Part shown: positions 27,521 through 35,873 of the stretch, in pieces
Numbering within the stretch: position 1 is the stretch's first letter
Layout: every line of letters starts with the position of its first letter
NCBI GenBank assembly: GCA_913047625.1
Contig: CAJWUJ010000002.1
Location: 98,175-162,174, forward strand
Direction: 5' to 3'
Source: an uncultured Dehalococcoidia bacterium
GTDB lineage: Bacteria; Chloroflexota; Dehalococcoidia; Lucifugimonadales; CAJWUJ01
DNA: 64,000 nucleotides
Made by a program: the position numbers and the translations under genes
The notes under the pieces: generated by a model
The model's input: the letters and a program-made list of their open reading frames with translations, nothing else
Database searches by the model: none
What the model was told of the DNA's origin: nothing

Positions 27521-28915
27521 TTAACCAGCCTGTGTTATTTTGATGTCAAAAAGCTCAAGCGGATCACTTATCGGCATCTGATGATAAATTGTAGTTTCGA
27601 AAGTTTCTCCGACATCGATAACATTTGGTGAAAATAAGTAACCTACATTTCCTGCGGTAGTGGTACGGTCTCGATAACGAGAAAATGCTATTTTTAAGGA
27701 TAAGTCTTCTGCGATGTCATGCGAGAGTTGCTGAGTTTCTGAGACAATATCAAGCACAATGCCGATTTCAGTAGGATGAGAAGAAAGAGGTTCTCGAAGC
27801 CCCAGAACAGCTCCTTTCCCATAAACATGATAACGGATAGAAAATTGGCCAGCGGTTTGAAAACTTGCTTCAGCACTACGCTTTTCTTGTGCTAGGATTT
27901 CATCTATCTGCTCTATCATTCGGTGATTTCGTGCTCCGAGAATTGCTATCGTCCTGTATCCTAAGAAAGACACTCCTTCGAGTAAAACCGTATAAGCCTG
28001 CTCGGTGAATTTAGTTCCAGAGACTCTAACGGTGCTTGGTGTTTCTTGAGAAAAAACAGTTGCATGTTTTTCAAGAAGGCCACCAGGGAGTTCTACGATG
28101 GCATGTGACTCTCGTTCATACAGTGAATGGGCGGTCGCAGACTCTACGGAACAAATCATCCCAGGATGCCCGGGCTGAAGAGTAAAGTGATCATCATGCA
28201 TAGTACCTACAATAGGAATTCTGTTAGGGCCCAAGACTTTTGTAACTCCTGTGGTATCCGTCAAGGCGGATTCACCGCATTCCATGATATCGCCCATATG
28301 GATGGAGAGTCCTTTGTCAAACCCTAACATTACAGGATACGCACCGATTGCGCATGAATCTGCCGCTCTTCCTGCGAGCACAACCTGTGCCCCCTGCTGC
28401 AGCGTTTCTATGATCGGTTCGACCCCCATCATAGCCACTATAGTTCTCGCCTGTTCCACTTGTTCAGTAGTGAGTAAGTCACCGAGGAGGGTCGTTGGTA
28501 CCTTTGGCATTTTTGTGCCTTTGAGAAGGGCGTTTTTTACGGTTTGTTTCTCGATATCTGAATAAATGGTGCCTACTGGAAAACTGATACTGTTTTCTTG
28601 GGCGATTTTCATTACAAGGTCAAGGGTGAAGTCAACGTGAGCATTCGCACCTGATCCTCCCGAAGAGCCAAGGATAAAAGGGATACCTCGTTTATGTACT
28701 GCTTCCACGAGAATGATTTCCAAATCCCTTCGCAGATTTGTGAGTGGACTGTGCGGTTTGCCAGTTCCTAGATACCAAGGCCCGATGTCGAAAGATCCGC
28801 CGTCCACAGCGACAACGTCTGGTTTATTGGCGTCAAGCGCTTCAATAAATGCTTCTTTGAAGATGCCCCTATTTCCGATACATCCTGTCGGTGTTAAAAC
28901 GGTTACCGTATTCAT
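27521..28915 (-). CDS. AtuA family protein (DUF1446, acyclic terpene utilization type)
   Basis: A 464-residue protein with the AtuA opening LTPTGCIGNRG, DVVAVDGGSFDIGPWYLGTG, the LGSSGGSGANAHVD segment and VLAGRAADSCAIGAYPV. AtuA is needed for citronellol/geranyl-CoA catabolism in Pseudomonas, but most family members are in other operons and their reaction is unresolved. The GTG at 28918 would be only 5 bases from a strong -10 box, so the ATG at 28915 is chosen. No ribosome site is present. It heads a minus-strand run with DUF4387 and the nitrile hydratase genes and is divergent from the asparaginase-like gene. Confidence 0.92.
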   Translation of the reverse strand: MNTVTVLTPTGCIGNRGIFKEAFIEALDANKPDVVAVDGGSFDIGPWYLGTGKPHSPLTNLRRDLEIILVEAVHKRGIPFILGSSGGSGANAHVDFTLDLVMKIAQENSISFPVGTIYSDIEKQTVKNALLKGTKMPKVPTTLLGDLLTTEQVEQARTIVAMMGVEPIIETLQQGAQVVLAGRAADSCAIGAYPVMLGFDKGLSIHMGDIMECGESALTDTTGVTKVLGPNRIPIVGTMHDDHFTLQPGHPGMICSVESATAHSLYERESHAIVELPGGLLEKHATVFSQETPSTVRVSGTKFTEQAYTVLLEGVSFLGYRTIAILGARNHRMIEQIDEILAQEKRSAEASFQTAGQFSIRYHVYGKGAVLGLREPLSSHPTEIGIVLDIVSETQQLSHDIAEDLSLKIAFSRYRDRTTTAGNVGYLFSPNVIDVGETFETTIYHQMPISDPLELFDIKITQAG

Positions 28916-28923
28916 CACAGGCC

Positions 28924-28952
28924 AATATAGCGTGTCAGTCTAAGACCGTCAA
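28924..28952 (-). promoter_or_regulatory. Promoter of the AtuA-DUF4387-nitrile hydratase run
   Basis: TTGACG and TATATT on the minus strand with exactly 17 bases between them, the best sigma70-type match in the window. The -10 ends 8 bases before the AtuA ATG and there is no Shine-Dalgarno sequence, so the mRNA is probably leaderless. Confidence 0.65.
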
Positions 28953-28990
28953 AAGCAGTCTGCTCTCGGGACTTGATTTACGAGTATATC

Positions 28991-29019
28991 TTGGAAGTTA
29001 GGAAGAAAATCTGTATATT
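28991..29019 (+). promoter_or_regulatory. Promoter of the asparaginase-like gene
   Basis: TTGGAA and TATATT with a 17-base spacer. The expected start of transcription, near 29026, lies downstream of the GTG at 29020 that opens the ORF track, so that GTG cannot be the start codon from this promoter. A GGTGGAGG ribosome site follows at 29029-29036. Confidence 0.6.
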
Positions 29020-29046
29020 GTGGATATTGGTGGAGGATACGGTTTT

Positions 29047-30036
29047 ATGAATAGCAAAACTAAGATTCCAAAAGTGAAAGTACTAGCTACTGGTGGAACA
29101 ATAGCCAATAAAATTGATAAAGATGTGGGAGGAGGGGTTCCAACCTTGACTGGTGAAGACTTGATTGAATCTATACCAGATGTTGAAACTTTGGCGGATG
29201 TTCATGTCGAACAAGTACTGAATGTGGGGAGCCATTTGTTGTCTCCGAACGATATCTTGAAAGTTCGGAACAAATGTAGAGAATCATTGAATGATGGGTT
29301 TGACGGCATAGTGGTAACGATTGGCACTGCAACAATGGCTGAGTATGCATATATGCTTTCTATCACCCTCGATACCGACAGACCTGTGGTGCTAACGGGT
29401 GCAATGAGGAATATCTCATTACTCGGTGCCGACGGAATCAGAAATCTGGCAGATGCTATTCGTCTCGCCGGATCACGTCAAGAGTTCAATCTCGGAGTGG
29501 TTGTTTGTATGCAAGGTGAAATATTTCATCCGCATGACGTTAATAAAATTCATGCCCAGAAGACAGAAGCATTTGGTTCATCTTTTGGGCCGCTCGGGGT
29601 CATTTTACCAGGCAGAATTGTGATGTATCGTAAACCGTTAATGAATCAATATATACCAGTGGAATCATTGACTAAACGCGTAGAGATTATTGTTGCTGAA
29701 GAAGGGGGAGACGGCTCTCTTCTAGACTTTGCATCAGAGAAAGCGGATGGTCTTGTTTTAGTGGGATTTCCTCCTGGAAATGTTTCGCCGGGTATGAATA
29801 AAGCTATAGAAAAGGCATTGCTGCAGGGTGTCCCTATTGTTCTGGTTCATCGTGCAATAGGAGGGGTTTTGAATCAAGGATTTCACTCTGATGGAGGACC
29901 TGAAGCGCAGTTATTGGGAGCAGGAGCCCTGCCGGGAGGAAGTCTTACAGCAGCTAAAGCTCGTCTGAAATTGATGCTAGCATTGAGTTATACGCAAGAC
30001 AAAGGTGAGTTACGGAAGTTATTTCAAAATTATTAG
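29047..30036 (+). CDS. Asparaginase/glutaminase family protein with altered active-site motif
   Basis: Type I/II asparaginases hydrolyse the side-chain amide of asparagine or glutamine. The first motif ATGGTIA, with the nucleophile Thr, is intact, as are TGAMR, GADGIRNLADAI and the lysine in HDVNKIHAQK that matches K162 of E. coli AnsB. The second motif, normally THGTDT, is TIGTAT: the Thr is kept but the substrate-binding Asp is Ala and the His is Ile. This argues for a different amide substrate. Start: ATG 29047, 10 bases after GGAGG; the track's GTG lies upstream of the expected transcript start. 329 residues, typical length, no signal peptide. Its end overlaps the convergent MFS gene by four bases. 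Confidence 0.9.
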   Translation: MNSKTKIPKVKVLATGGTIANKIDKDVGGGVPTLTGEDLIESIPDVETLADVHVEQVLNVGSHLLSPNDILKVRNKCRESLNDGFDGIVVTIGTATMAEYAYMLSITLDTDRPVVLTGAMRNISLLGADGIRNLADAIRLAGSRQEFNLGVVVCMQGEIFHPHDVNKIHAQKTEAFGSSFGPLGVILPGRIVMYRKPLMNQYIPVESLTKRVEIIVAEEGGDGSLLDFASEKADGLVLVGFPPGNVSPGMNKAIEKALLQGVPIVLVHRAIGGVLNQGFHSDGGPEAQLLGAGALPGGSLTAAKARLKLMLALSYTQDKGELRKLFQNY

Positions 30037-31262
30037 TATGAACGTTGCTTGCTAAGAATTTCACTTGTTTGCTTCCGAAGTTCAGGCACCAATAAGAACA
30101 CTAGAAGCCCTAAAAGTAAACCAGTGCCAGCGGAAATAGCCATGGCATTATTTGCGCCGATAAAACTGGCAATTACTCCGACTTCAAGATTTCCTATCGA
30201 CCAGGTTCCTTGTGCAAAAAGCATGGCCCCAACAGCGAATCCTTGCATTGATTTTGGCGGGAAGACTAGCATGAGGGTGAATTGCATGATGGCATATCCT
30301 GATAAAGCTAGCCCAGAAATACCTACAAATGCCAGGGCAACAAAATAATTGCTGGACAGAGAAAAGAGAAGAATTGCGGTGCAAAATCCGAGCATTCCAA
30401 ACAGGAAATAGCGTCCGTGATAGTTAATTTTGGGTCGACTAACAAAAACTAAGCAACCTATTAGTGCACCGAGTCCTTCAGCTGACACTAGCATACCGGC
30501 AAGTACTTGGCTAACATTAAGAGTTTCCTCTGCTATGACTGGGATGAACTGGGCGTAAGGAGCAATAAATGTATTAAGAATTACACTTGCTAATAGAGCT
30601 CCGATAAGGTGTTTAGTGGTCAAAACATACTTGAGGGCACTTTTTATCGGTGGCTGGCTATTTTGCAGTTTTTCCTTGCTAGCAGGATCATGCACTACTT
30701 TCACAAAATATAGGAAAAAGAGTCCTAACAAGTAGAAAGTTGCTACCATTAAATACGCTTGACTGAGACCAAACTGGACAGCAACAAAACCACCTGTGAA
30801 GGGACCAATAAACCTACCCCCAAAAAGAGCAACGAGGTCTAGGGACATCGCACCAGTGATTTGTTCCTGACCCATAATGTCATGAGTCAACGGTCTTCTC
30901 GATGTGTAGTCTCCAGCCCAGCCGGTACCCATTACGAGAGTAACTGCCACGATCCACCATAACGACATAATGTCAGCTAGGAGGAATAATCCTGTAAGTA
31001 ACATGCCAGAAAATTGAACTGCTTGTACCACTGTAAGCATTTTTTTTCTGTTGACTCGGTCAGCTATTCTTCCTAGAGGAATGCCGAGAATGGGTAGAGG
31101 TATAATTCTAAGGAATGTTGCTAAGCCAACCCAGAACACAGAGTCTGTGATATCGAGGACTAGCAGTGCAAGAAGAAATAACTCGGTCCATCGGGCGGTA
31201 TACCAAAAGCATGCTGCTAGCCACAAAGCCCGATAATTTTGATTCGTAAGTGCATGAACCAT
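30033..31262 (-). CDS. MFS transporter (MFS_3-like)
   Basis: A 409-residue protein with about 12 hydrophobic helices, beginning ALTNQNYRALWLAACFWYTARW and with the loop motif GRIADRVNRKKML. This pattern fits the same drug/siderophore efflux-like MFS_3 group as the carrier at 22.3 kb. Its ATG comes three bases after the stop of the pterin dehydratase gene (TAAGCCATG), so the two are co-translated. Substrate unknown. Confidence 0.9.
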   Translation of the reverse strand: MVHALTNQNYRALWLAACFWYTARWTELFLLALLVLDITDSVFWVGLATFLRIIPLPILGIPLGRIADRVNRKKMLTVVQAVQFSGMLLTGLFLLADIMSLWWIVAVTLVMGTGWAGDYTSRRPLTHDIMGQEQITGAMSLDLVALFGGRFIGPFTGGFVAVQFGLSQAYLMVATFYLLGLFFLYFVKVVHDPASKEKLQNSQPPIKSALKYVLTTKHLIGALLASVILNTFIAPYAQFIPVIAEETLNVSQVLAGMLVSAEGLGALIGCLVFVSRPKINYHGRYFLFGMLGFCTAILLFSLSSNYFVALAFVGISGLALSGYAIMQFTLMLVFPPKSMQGFAVGAMLFAQGTWSIGNLEVGVIASFIGANNAMAISAGTGLLLGLLVFLLVPELRKQTSEILSKQRSY

Positions 31263-31265
31263 GGC

Positions 31266-31628
31266 TTAGTCAGGATTCTTATCCAGAAATTTACTAAAGA
31301 TATCATCTGTCTTTTTAGCCATGATAAAGTCATTTCGGTGCAGATTGCGGATTTTGTGGGTCCACCAGGAAACGCTCACCTTGCCCCATTCCAGTATTAT
31401 GCGCGGATGATGCCCTTGTTCTTCAGCAAGCGATGCGATTGCCATGGTGAAGTCAGTTGGTGCGGAAAATCCTTTGAAAGAAAATAAGCGAGTCAACTGA
31501 GGAACTTCCTTTTCGCTGGTTATTTCCCAGTCAGGTATTTCAGGGAGAAGGTTATTGATTTCTGCTTGAGTTACCTTTGGGGAATCTGCTCTGCAGGCAA
31601 CGCATTTCTCTGATCCTAGTTGTGACAT
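31266..31628 (-). CDS. phhB: Pterin-4a-carbinolamine dehydratase
   Basis: Recycles oxidised tetrahydropterin cofactor by dehydrating 4a-hydroxytetrahydrobiopterin, a partner of aromatic amino acid hydroxylases; in some bacteria it has a role in molybdopterin metabolism. The core EEQGHHPRIILEWGKVSVSW and THKIRNLHRNDFIMA includes both catalytic histidines (HH) and the TH motif. 120 residues is normal; the N-terminus carries a CVAC pair also seen in many bacterial homologues. AAAGGA precedes the ATG. No aromatic hydroxylase is in the window. Confidence 0.93.
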   Translation of the reverse strand: MSQLGSEKCVACRADSPKVTQAEINNLLPEIPDWEITSEKEVPQLTRLFSFKGFSAPTDFTMAIASLAEEQGHHPRIILEWGKVSVSWWTHKIRNLHRNDFIMAKKTDDIFSKFLDKNPD

Positions 31629-31761
31629 GTATATTCCTTTGTAGTATGGTGCGGAGGGAAGGCAACCAATTACGAATGTTATTTATTTGTTCTGTCGAAT
31701 AGCCTAGCTACCTATATACAATACTTTAGTCGATCGGGTCAACAAACCCTGAAAGGAGCTT

Positions 31762-32250
31762 ATGATCAAGTGGATTAATCACACCTGCTTTATTGTGAAG
31801 GATCTTGAAAAGTCATTGGTTTTCTACCGTGATTTGTTAGGAATGACGGTTGAACGTGAAGAGTTTCGGGATCAGGGGTCTGCTGGATCGTTCGGCGCAG
31901 CTCTCTTTGGTCAAGAACAAGTTCGGTATAACATGGTCTACCTAGGTATTGGGGATATGAGACATTCAGTGGAATTGGTGCAGTTTTTTGATCCTGTTCC
32001 AGAGCAGCTTGACCAGGGAAGGCCTGTCGATATTGGATCGGGTCATTTAGGAATCATAGTGGAGGACTTGGATGACGTGTATGCTCGTTTATCAGCAGAG
32101 GGAGTAGAGTTTTTGACCCCTCCTCAGGTTCGTAATGACAAGCCAGCTTATCCTTGGGCAAGAAAAGGTGCATTTGCTAAAGATCCCGATGGAAATTGGT
32201 TGGAATTCCTAGAACGTTCGGAGCCTACAGAGCAAACAAGCGTCGTTTAA
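31762..32250 (+). CDS. VOC family protein, copy 2
   Basis: A 162-residue vicinal-oxygen-chelate protein with a full set of likely metal ligands: His in INHTCF, Glu in SVELVQF, His in SGHLGI and Glu in NWLEFLE. The layout resembles glyoxalase I, methylmalonyl-CoA epimerase and ring-cleaving dioxygenases. GAAAGGAG precedes the ATG. It is followed within 25 bases by the D-glutamate cyclase-like gene on the same strand, so joint expression is likely. Confidence 0.9.
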   Translation: MIKWINHTCFIVKDLEKSLVFYRDLLGMTVEREEFRDQGSAGSFGAALFGQEQVRYNMVYLGIGDMRHSVELVQFFDPVPEQLDQGRPVDIGSGHLGIIVEDLDDVYARLSAEGVEFLTPPQVRNDKPAYPWARKGAFAKDPDGNWLEFLERSEPTEQTSVV

Positions 32251-32274
32251 TATCAGTAAGAAAGAGGTGACTTG

Positions 32275-33156
32275 ATGAGTACGTTACAACAATTCTCCTC
32301 AATAGAGGACATTATCCTGTCCCATCACGGTGAAGGCAGAAAAAAATCGATTGAAGGTATGGCTCAACTCAAATCCCTCTTGCCGGCAGACTTCTGTCGG
32401 GATGCAGCTCGGTTTTTGTATGAATTACCCGGGTTGGTTATGGTGGTAACAGGTTTTTATGAGCCAGTTCCTCAAACAATTGAAACAGACGGACCTCCTG
32501 GGGCTATAGCAATCGGAAATGCGTTACGAAAACTTGGCCGGGAGGTGATATACATCAGCGACAAATATGCTGTTGATTACCTAAGGACGTTGGGAGGTGG
32601 AAGCGATGTTGTTGAATACCCTATTGCAGACCATGAGGACAGCCGCGATTTTGCATCGAATCTCCTGTCCACCTACAATCCAGCTGTAGTTGTTGGTATC
32701 GAACGCTGTAGTCTGACTGATGATGGTAACTATTACAACATGTCTTTTCAGAACTTGTCAGCATTTACAGCAAAGACGGATTATTTATTTACTCAGCATT
32801 CTCATACTATCGGTATAGGTGATGGCGGAAATGAAATTGGTATGGGTAATTTATATAATGCTATAGCCAGCATTCCTTCATTGCCCAAAAAGCCTGCTGT
32901 AACAGGATCAACACACTTAATTATCTCTAGCGTTTCTAATTGGGCTGGCTACGGCCTAGCGGCGGCTTTGTCGCAGGTATCTGGGAAGGATGTCAGTACT
33001 AGTCGTATAGAGGCGGAGTCAGTAATAAATGCCATGATTGAACTAGGTGCAGTTGACGGTGAATTATTGGAACCTATTCCATGGGTAGATGGGTTTTCAC
33101 TGGATGAAAATTTAGAGATTGTTGATCAGTTGCTAGCATGTTCAAATACCATGTAG
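32275..33156 (+). CDS. DUF4392 protein, D-glutamate cyclase C-domain homologue
   Basis: DUF4392 is the C-terminal domain of mammalian D-glutamate cyclase (DGLUCY), which converts D-glutamate to 5-oxo-D-proline. Conserved pieces here are VVTGFYEP followed by ETDGPPGAIAIGNALRKLG, VVGIERCS, and GDGGNEIGMGN. The track start TTG at 32272 is immediately before ATG 32275, which is better spaced from GAGGTGA. At 293 residues it is a complete stand-alone domain. A DUF1445 protein, the other half of DGLUCY, is encoded at 58.8 kb. Whether this protein acts on D-glutamate in this organism is an inference from the family. Confidence 0.86.
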   Translation: MSTLQQFSSIEDIILSHHGEGRKKSIEGMAQLKSLLPADFCRDAARFLYELPGLVMVVTGFYEPVPQTIETDGPPGAIAIGNALRKLGREVIYISDKYAVDYLRTLGGGSDVVEYPIADHEDSRDFASNLLSTYNPAVVVGIERCSLTDDGNYYNMSFQNLSAFTAKTDYLFTQHSHTIGIGDGGNEIGMGNLYNAIASIPSLPKKPAVTGSTHLIISSVSNWAGYGLAAALSQVSGKDVSTSRIEAESVINAMIELGAVDGELLEPIPWVDGFSLDENLEIVDQLLACSNTM

Positions 33157-33230
33157 GATTCTACATCCAGGTTCGTAAATAAGGGTTCCTAAATAGAAGT
33201 ATCAGTAAATTGGATTGAGAGGAGATAAAA

Positions 33231-34283
33231 ATGTCTGGAGAAGGATTAAAAGGGAAAGTTGTGACAGTATCAGGGCCGGTTGACAGCAATAAATTGGGAG
33301 TCACATTACCCCACGAACACTTTTTTTACGACAGTCGTTCTAGATTTGTGGAACCTGAAGATGAGATCGGTAAGGAGTACGCACATCAGTCGGTTACCTT
33401 GGAAAATGTAGGCTGGATCACTAAGAATTGGATTAATAATATTGACAATCTCGTGGTAGATGATGAAGCTGTGGCAATTACAGAAGCACAGCTGTTTAAG
33501 GATGTCGGAGGAGGTACGATTGTTGATGTGACCAATGTGGGTCAACCTCGCAATCCTGGGGCTCTTTGTCGTATAGCGCAGGCTACCGGATTAGATATTG
33601 TGATGGGATCGGGATACTATTTCGGCTATTTTCATCCTGGGGATATGGATTCCCGTACAGAAGATGATATTACTAAAGAAATTATTTCTGACCTAACTGT
33701 GGGTGTAGACGGTACTGGTGTCAAGGCCGGATTGATCGGTGAAGTTGGCTTCTCAACACCTTTTGATCCCAATGAAATAAAATCTCTTCGTGCTAGTGTG
33801 GCAGCACAAAAGGAATGTGGCGTAGCACTATCTATTCATCCGGGGCCTGGTGCAGATTCGCCTTTCCAGATTATTGATATGCTTGAGGAAGCTGGTGCAG
33901 ATTTAAGTCGTGTGGTGATGGGTCACATTGAACGCTCATCTCTAGATATGGATGGAATTTTAAAAGTTGCGAGTCGTGGTTGCTATGTGGAATTTGACTG
34001 GTTTGGCACGTTAAATCCTGCATATCCGTATGGACCTGTTGATGTTCCCAGCGATAGTGTGCGAATCAAGCAGATTAGGAAATTAATAGCGGAAGGCCAT
34101 CTTGATCAGGTGTTGGTCTCACATGACGTGTGCTTTAAAATGAGAATGGCCTGTTACGGTGGTCCAGGGTATGCTCATATTTCCAAGTACGTGGTCCAAT
34201 GGATGGATGAGATGGGTATCACCCCAGATGAGATAGAATCTCTGACCAAGGCAAATCCGCAAAGAATGCTGGCAGTCATCTAG
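33231..34283 (+). CDS. Phosphotriesterase-family metal hydrolase (lactonase-like)
   Basis: A TIM-barrel amidohydrolase-superfamily protein of 350 residues. Binuclear metal ligands are all visible: HEH (H28, H30) in TLPHEH, the bridging Glu in LIGEVGFS (as in E. coli PHP rather than the carboxylated Lys of true phosphotriesterase), His in SIHPGPG, His in MGHIERS and Asp in SHDVCFK. Most characterised relatives with this pattern are lactonases or esterases, so a natural carboxylic ester or lactone substrate is more likely than an organophosphate. AGAGGAG is a strong ribosome site. It follows DUF4392 by about 75 bases. Confidence 0.92.
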   Translation: MSGEGLKGKVVTVSGPVDSNKLGVTLPHEHFFYDSRSRFVEPEDEIGKEYAHQSVTLENVGWITKNWINNIDNLVVDDEAVAITEAQLFKDVGGGTIVDVTNVGQPRNPGALCRIAQATGLDIVMGSGYYFGYFHPGDMDSRTEDDITKEIISDLTVGVDGTGVKAGLIGEVGFSTPFDPNEIKSLRASVAAQKECGVALSIHPGPGADSPFQIIDMLEEAGADLSRVVMGHIERSSLDMDGILKVASRGCYVEFDWFGTLNPAYPYGPVDVPSDSVRIKQIRKLIAEGHLDQVLVSHDVCFKMRMACYGGPGYAHISKYVVQWMDEMGITPDEIESLTKANPQRMLAVI

Positions 34284-34305
34284 CTCACCTAATATATACC
34301 GGCAA

Positions 34306-34734
34306 CTAGATTTTATTATGCTTCAGTGCTTCTAATCCCAGATAATATCCATAGACTCCAAATCCCCATATAAGCCCTTTACATACTGGATGGATGTGTG
34401 AGACTAAGCCTCGGGAACTAGGATTGGAAAAGTGGATTTCGATTACAGGGAAAGTCACTTGAGGGATAGCATTTTTTAGCGATGGAGCACCTGCTGTGTT
34501 TCCTGCGGGATTAATCAGTGCTCCATCGTACTTGTTTTCGTAAGCATCATAGAGTGCATTTACTAATTCCCCTTCAATGTTTGAATGGAATATGTGGACG
34601 TCGACATTTAAAGCAGTTCCATATCCCATAATTTCTTCGTTGATTTCTGGCAGAGTTTTGGTACCGAATAGTTCTATTTGCGATTTGCCACGCATGTTCA
34701 TTCCTGCCCCTTGAAGGACTAATATCTTGGTCAT
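34306..34734 (-). CDS. Type II 3-dehydroquinase (AroQ) fold protein with degenerate active site
   Basis: The 142-residue chain has the flavodoxin-like fold pattern of AroQ: ILVLQGAGMN, SNIEGELVNALYDA, ALINPAGNT, VIEIHFSN and GFGVYGYYLGLEAL. Several residues needed by AroQ are changed: the flap LGxREPxxYG is MRGKSQIELFG, so the catalytic Arg is missing and Tyr is Phe (some active enzymes also have Phe here); NPGAYTHTS is NPAGNTAGA; and the FRHxS arginine is gone. Glu and His of EIH remain. It may act on another substrate. AAGGAG precedes the ATG. No other shikimate gene is nearby. Convergent with the phosphotriesterase-like gene. Confidence 0.82.
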   Translation of the reverse strand: MTKILVLQGAGMNMRGKSQIELFGTKTLPEINEEIMGYGTALNVDVHIFHSNIEGELVNALYDAYENKYDGALINPAGNTAGAPSLKNAIPQVTFPVIEIHFSNPSSRGLVSHIHPVCKGLIWGFGVYGYYLGLEALKHNKI

Positions 34735-34878
34735 GATGTTCTCCTTGTTGCAACGTTCTATAGCGATTGTGCTTCTAGTATACCCGTAAATATTTCATCA
34801 GACAGACCCATTTGCTTTCTTCTCACACCTAAATAGCGTATAGTGATCCCTCAGATTGGATGCATTCCTAGTTGTCAA

Positions 34879-35871
34879 ATGAAATTAGATAGATACCTTA
34901 TACCTTCTGTTATTGCTGGCGTCGTTGCTGGACTTGCTCTGGTGATTTCGCTTGTGGGGTTGTTTAGTACTGAAGGAAATTCTCCGGATCTGGAAGAAGC
35001 GTTTCTTGTTGATCTGCCGGAGGATTTTCGAGATCTATCACCTGAAGAAGTTGCGGAGCTTGCAGTAACCCTCGGAAGGCATCTCGACCGTCTTGATAAA
35101 GATATGGATGAATCTTCGAAGTTGCTCTCAGATCGTCTCAGAAAGCTAGAAGAAATTGTGGTATCACAGGAAGATTGGACTCGTTGGAGGGATGATCTTC
35201 TTTCCATTACCCAGGACGCTGAAACCAACATAGAACGAACTCAATATTTGCTCGATAAGATCCCGCAAGTTTTCCGAACCACTTTCAGACGTCAGGGCAC
35301 TGTCCAGTGGGAGGCCAATTGGGAGGGACGATTTACTCCTACCAGCAACTTAGGAAATCTGGATCTTATTACTGGTTATGACGAGTATAGTGGACCAATT
35401 TTTGATCCGGTTAGTGCAAGTGAGTATGAAGGAAGTCTGGGTCAAAGACGGACGGGTGACCAGTCTGATTACTGGAAAATGGATGAACTTCTTATTCCTT
35501 ATTCATCCGAAATTGTTGAACAATCTTCTTCCTGTTATCCTGAGGTTCAAGGAAGTTGGGCGTACTCATTAGATATCCCAGTAGCACAACAGCAATCCCT
35601 AGGATTAACAGACGAGGAATTAGCTTATTTTAATAAGGGAACCTATACCTCAACAAACGTGGTTGTAGCAAACTATACTGATGTAAGGCAAGATACCCCA
35701 GCCAGATATGTTTTTAGCGGGATGGCACTCAACGTTTCTTATGCTCATATGTTGCTTACGGTTGCGCCTGTAGTTGACTTCTCAAATCCTGCTACACCAT
35801 TTCCTGATTTCATGGATTCTATTGATGTCTTTTATCACGTGATCATGGTTTGTATTCGTGATGATCAATAG
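34879..35871 (+). CDS. Membrane-anchored coiled-coil protein of unknown function
   Basis: Not a family I recognise. A single N-terminal transmembrane helix (YLIPSVIAGVVAGLALVISLVGLF) would anchor it with the bulk outside the cytoplasm. Residues about 40-125 are highly charged and heptad-like (AELAVTLGRHLDRLDKDMD, SDRLRKLEEIV), suggesting a coiled coil. The C-terminal 200 residues look globular, with several aromatic and proline-rich stretches. The ORF track starts at GTG 34843, but the first ATG at 34879 places the helix at the N-terminus. No clear ribosome site for either start. It is a single gene convergent with the LDH2-type dehydrogenase. Confidence 0.65.
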   Translation: MKLDRYLIPSVIAGVVAGLALVISLVGLFSTEGNSPDLEEAFLVDLPEDFRDLSPEEVAELAVTLGRHLDRLDKDMDESSKLLSDRLRKLEEIVVSQEDWTRWRDDLLSITQDAETNIERTQYLLDKIPQVFRTTFRRQGTVQWEANWEGRFTPTSNLGNLDLITGYDEYSGPIFDPVSASEYEGSLGQRRTGDQSDYWKMDELLIPYSSEIVEQSSSCYPEVQGSWAYSLDIPVAQQQSLGLTDEELAYFNKGTYTSTNVVVANYTDVRQDTPARYVFSGMALNVSYAHMLLTVAPVVDFSNPATPFPDFMDSIDVFYHVIMVCIRDDQ

Positions 35872-35873
35872 TA

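Noticed and set aside
29020-29046. GTG start of the asparaginase-like ORF
   Set aside because: It lies directly after the -10 box and before the expected transcription start; GGAGG serves the ATG at 29047.
33231-34283. True organophosphate phosphotriesterase
   Set aside because: The bridging residue is Glu (GEVG) rather than the carboxylated Lys of organophosphate-degrading enzymes.
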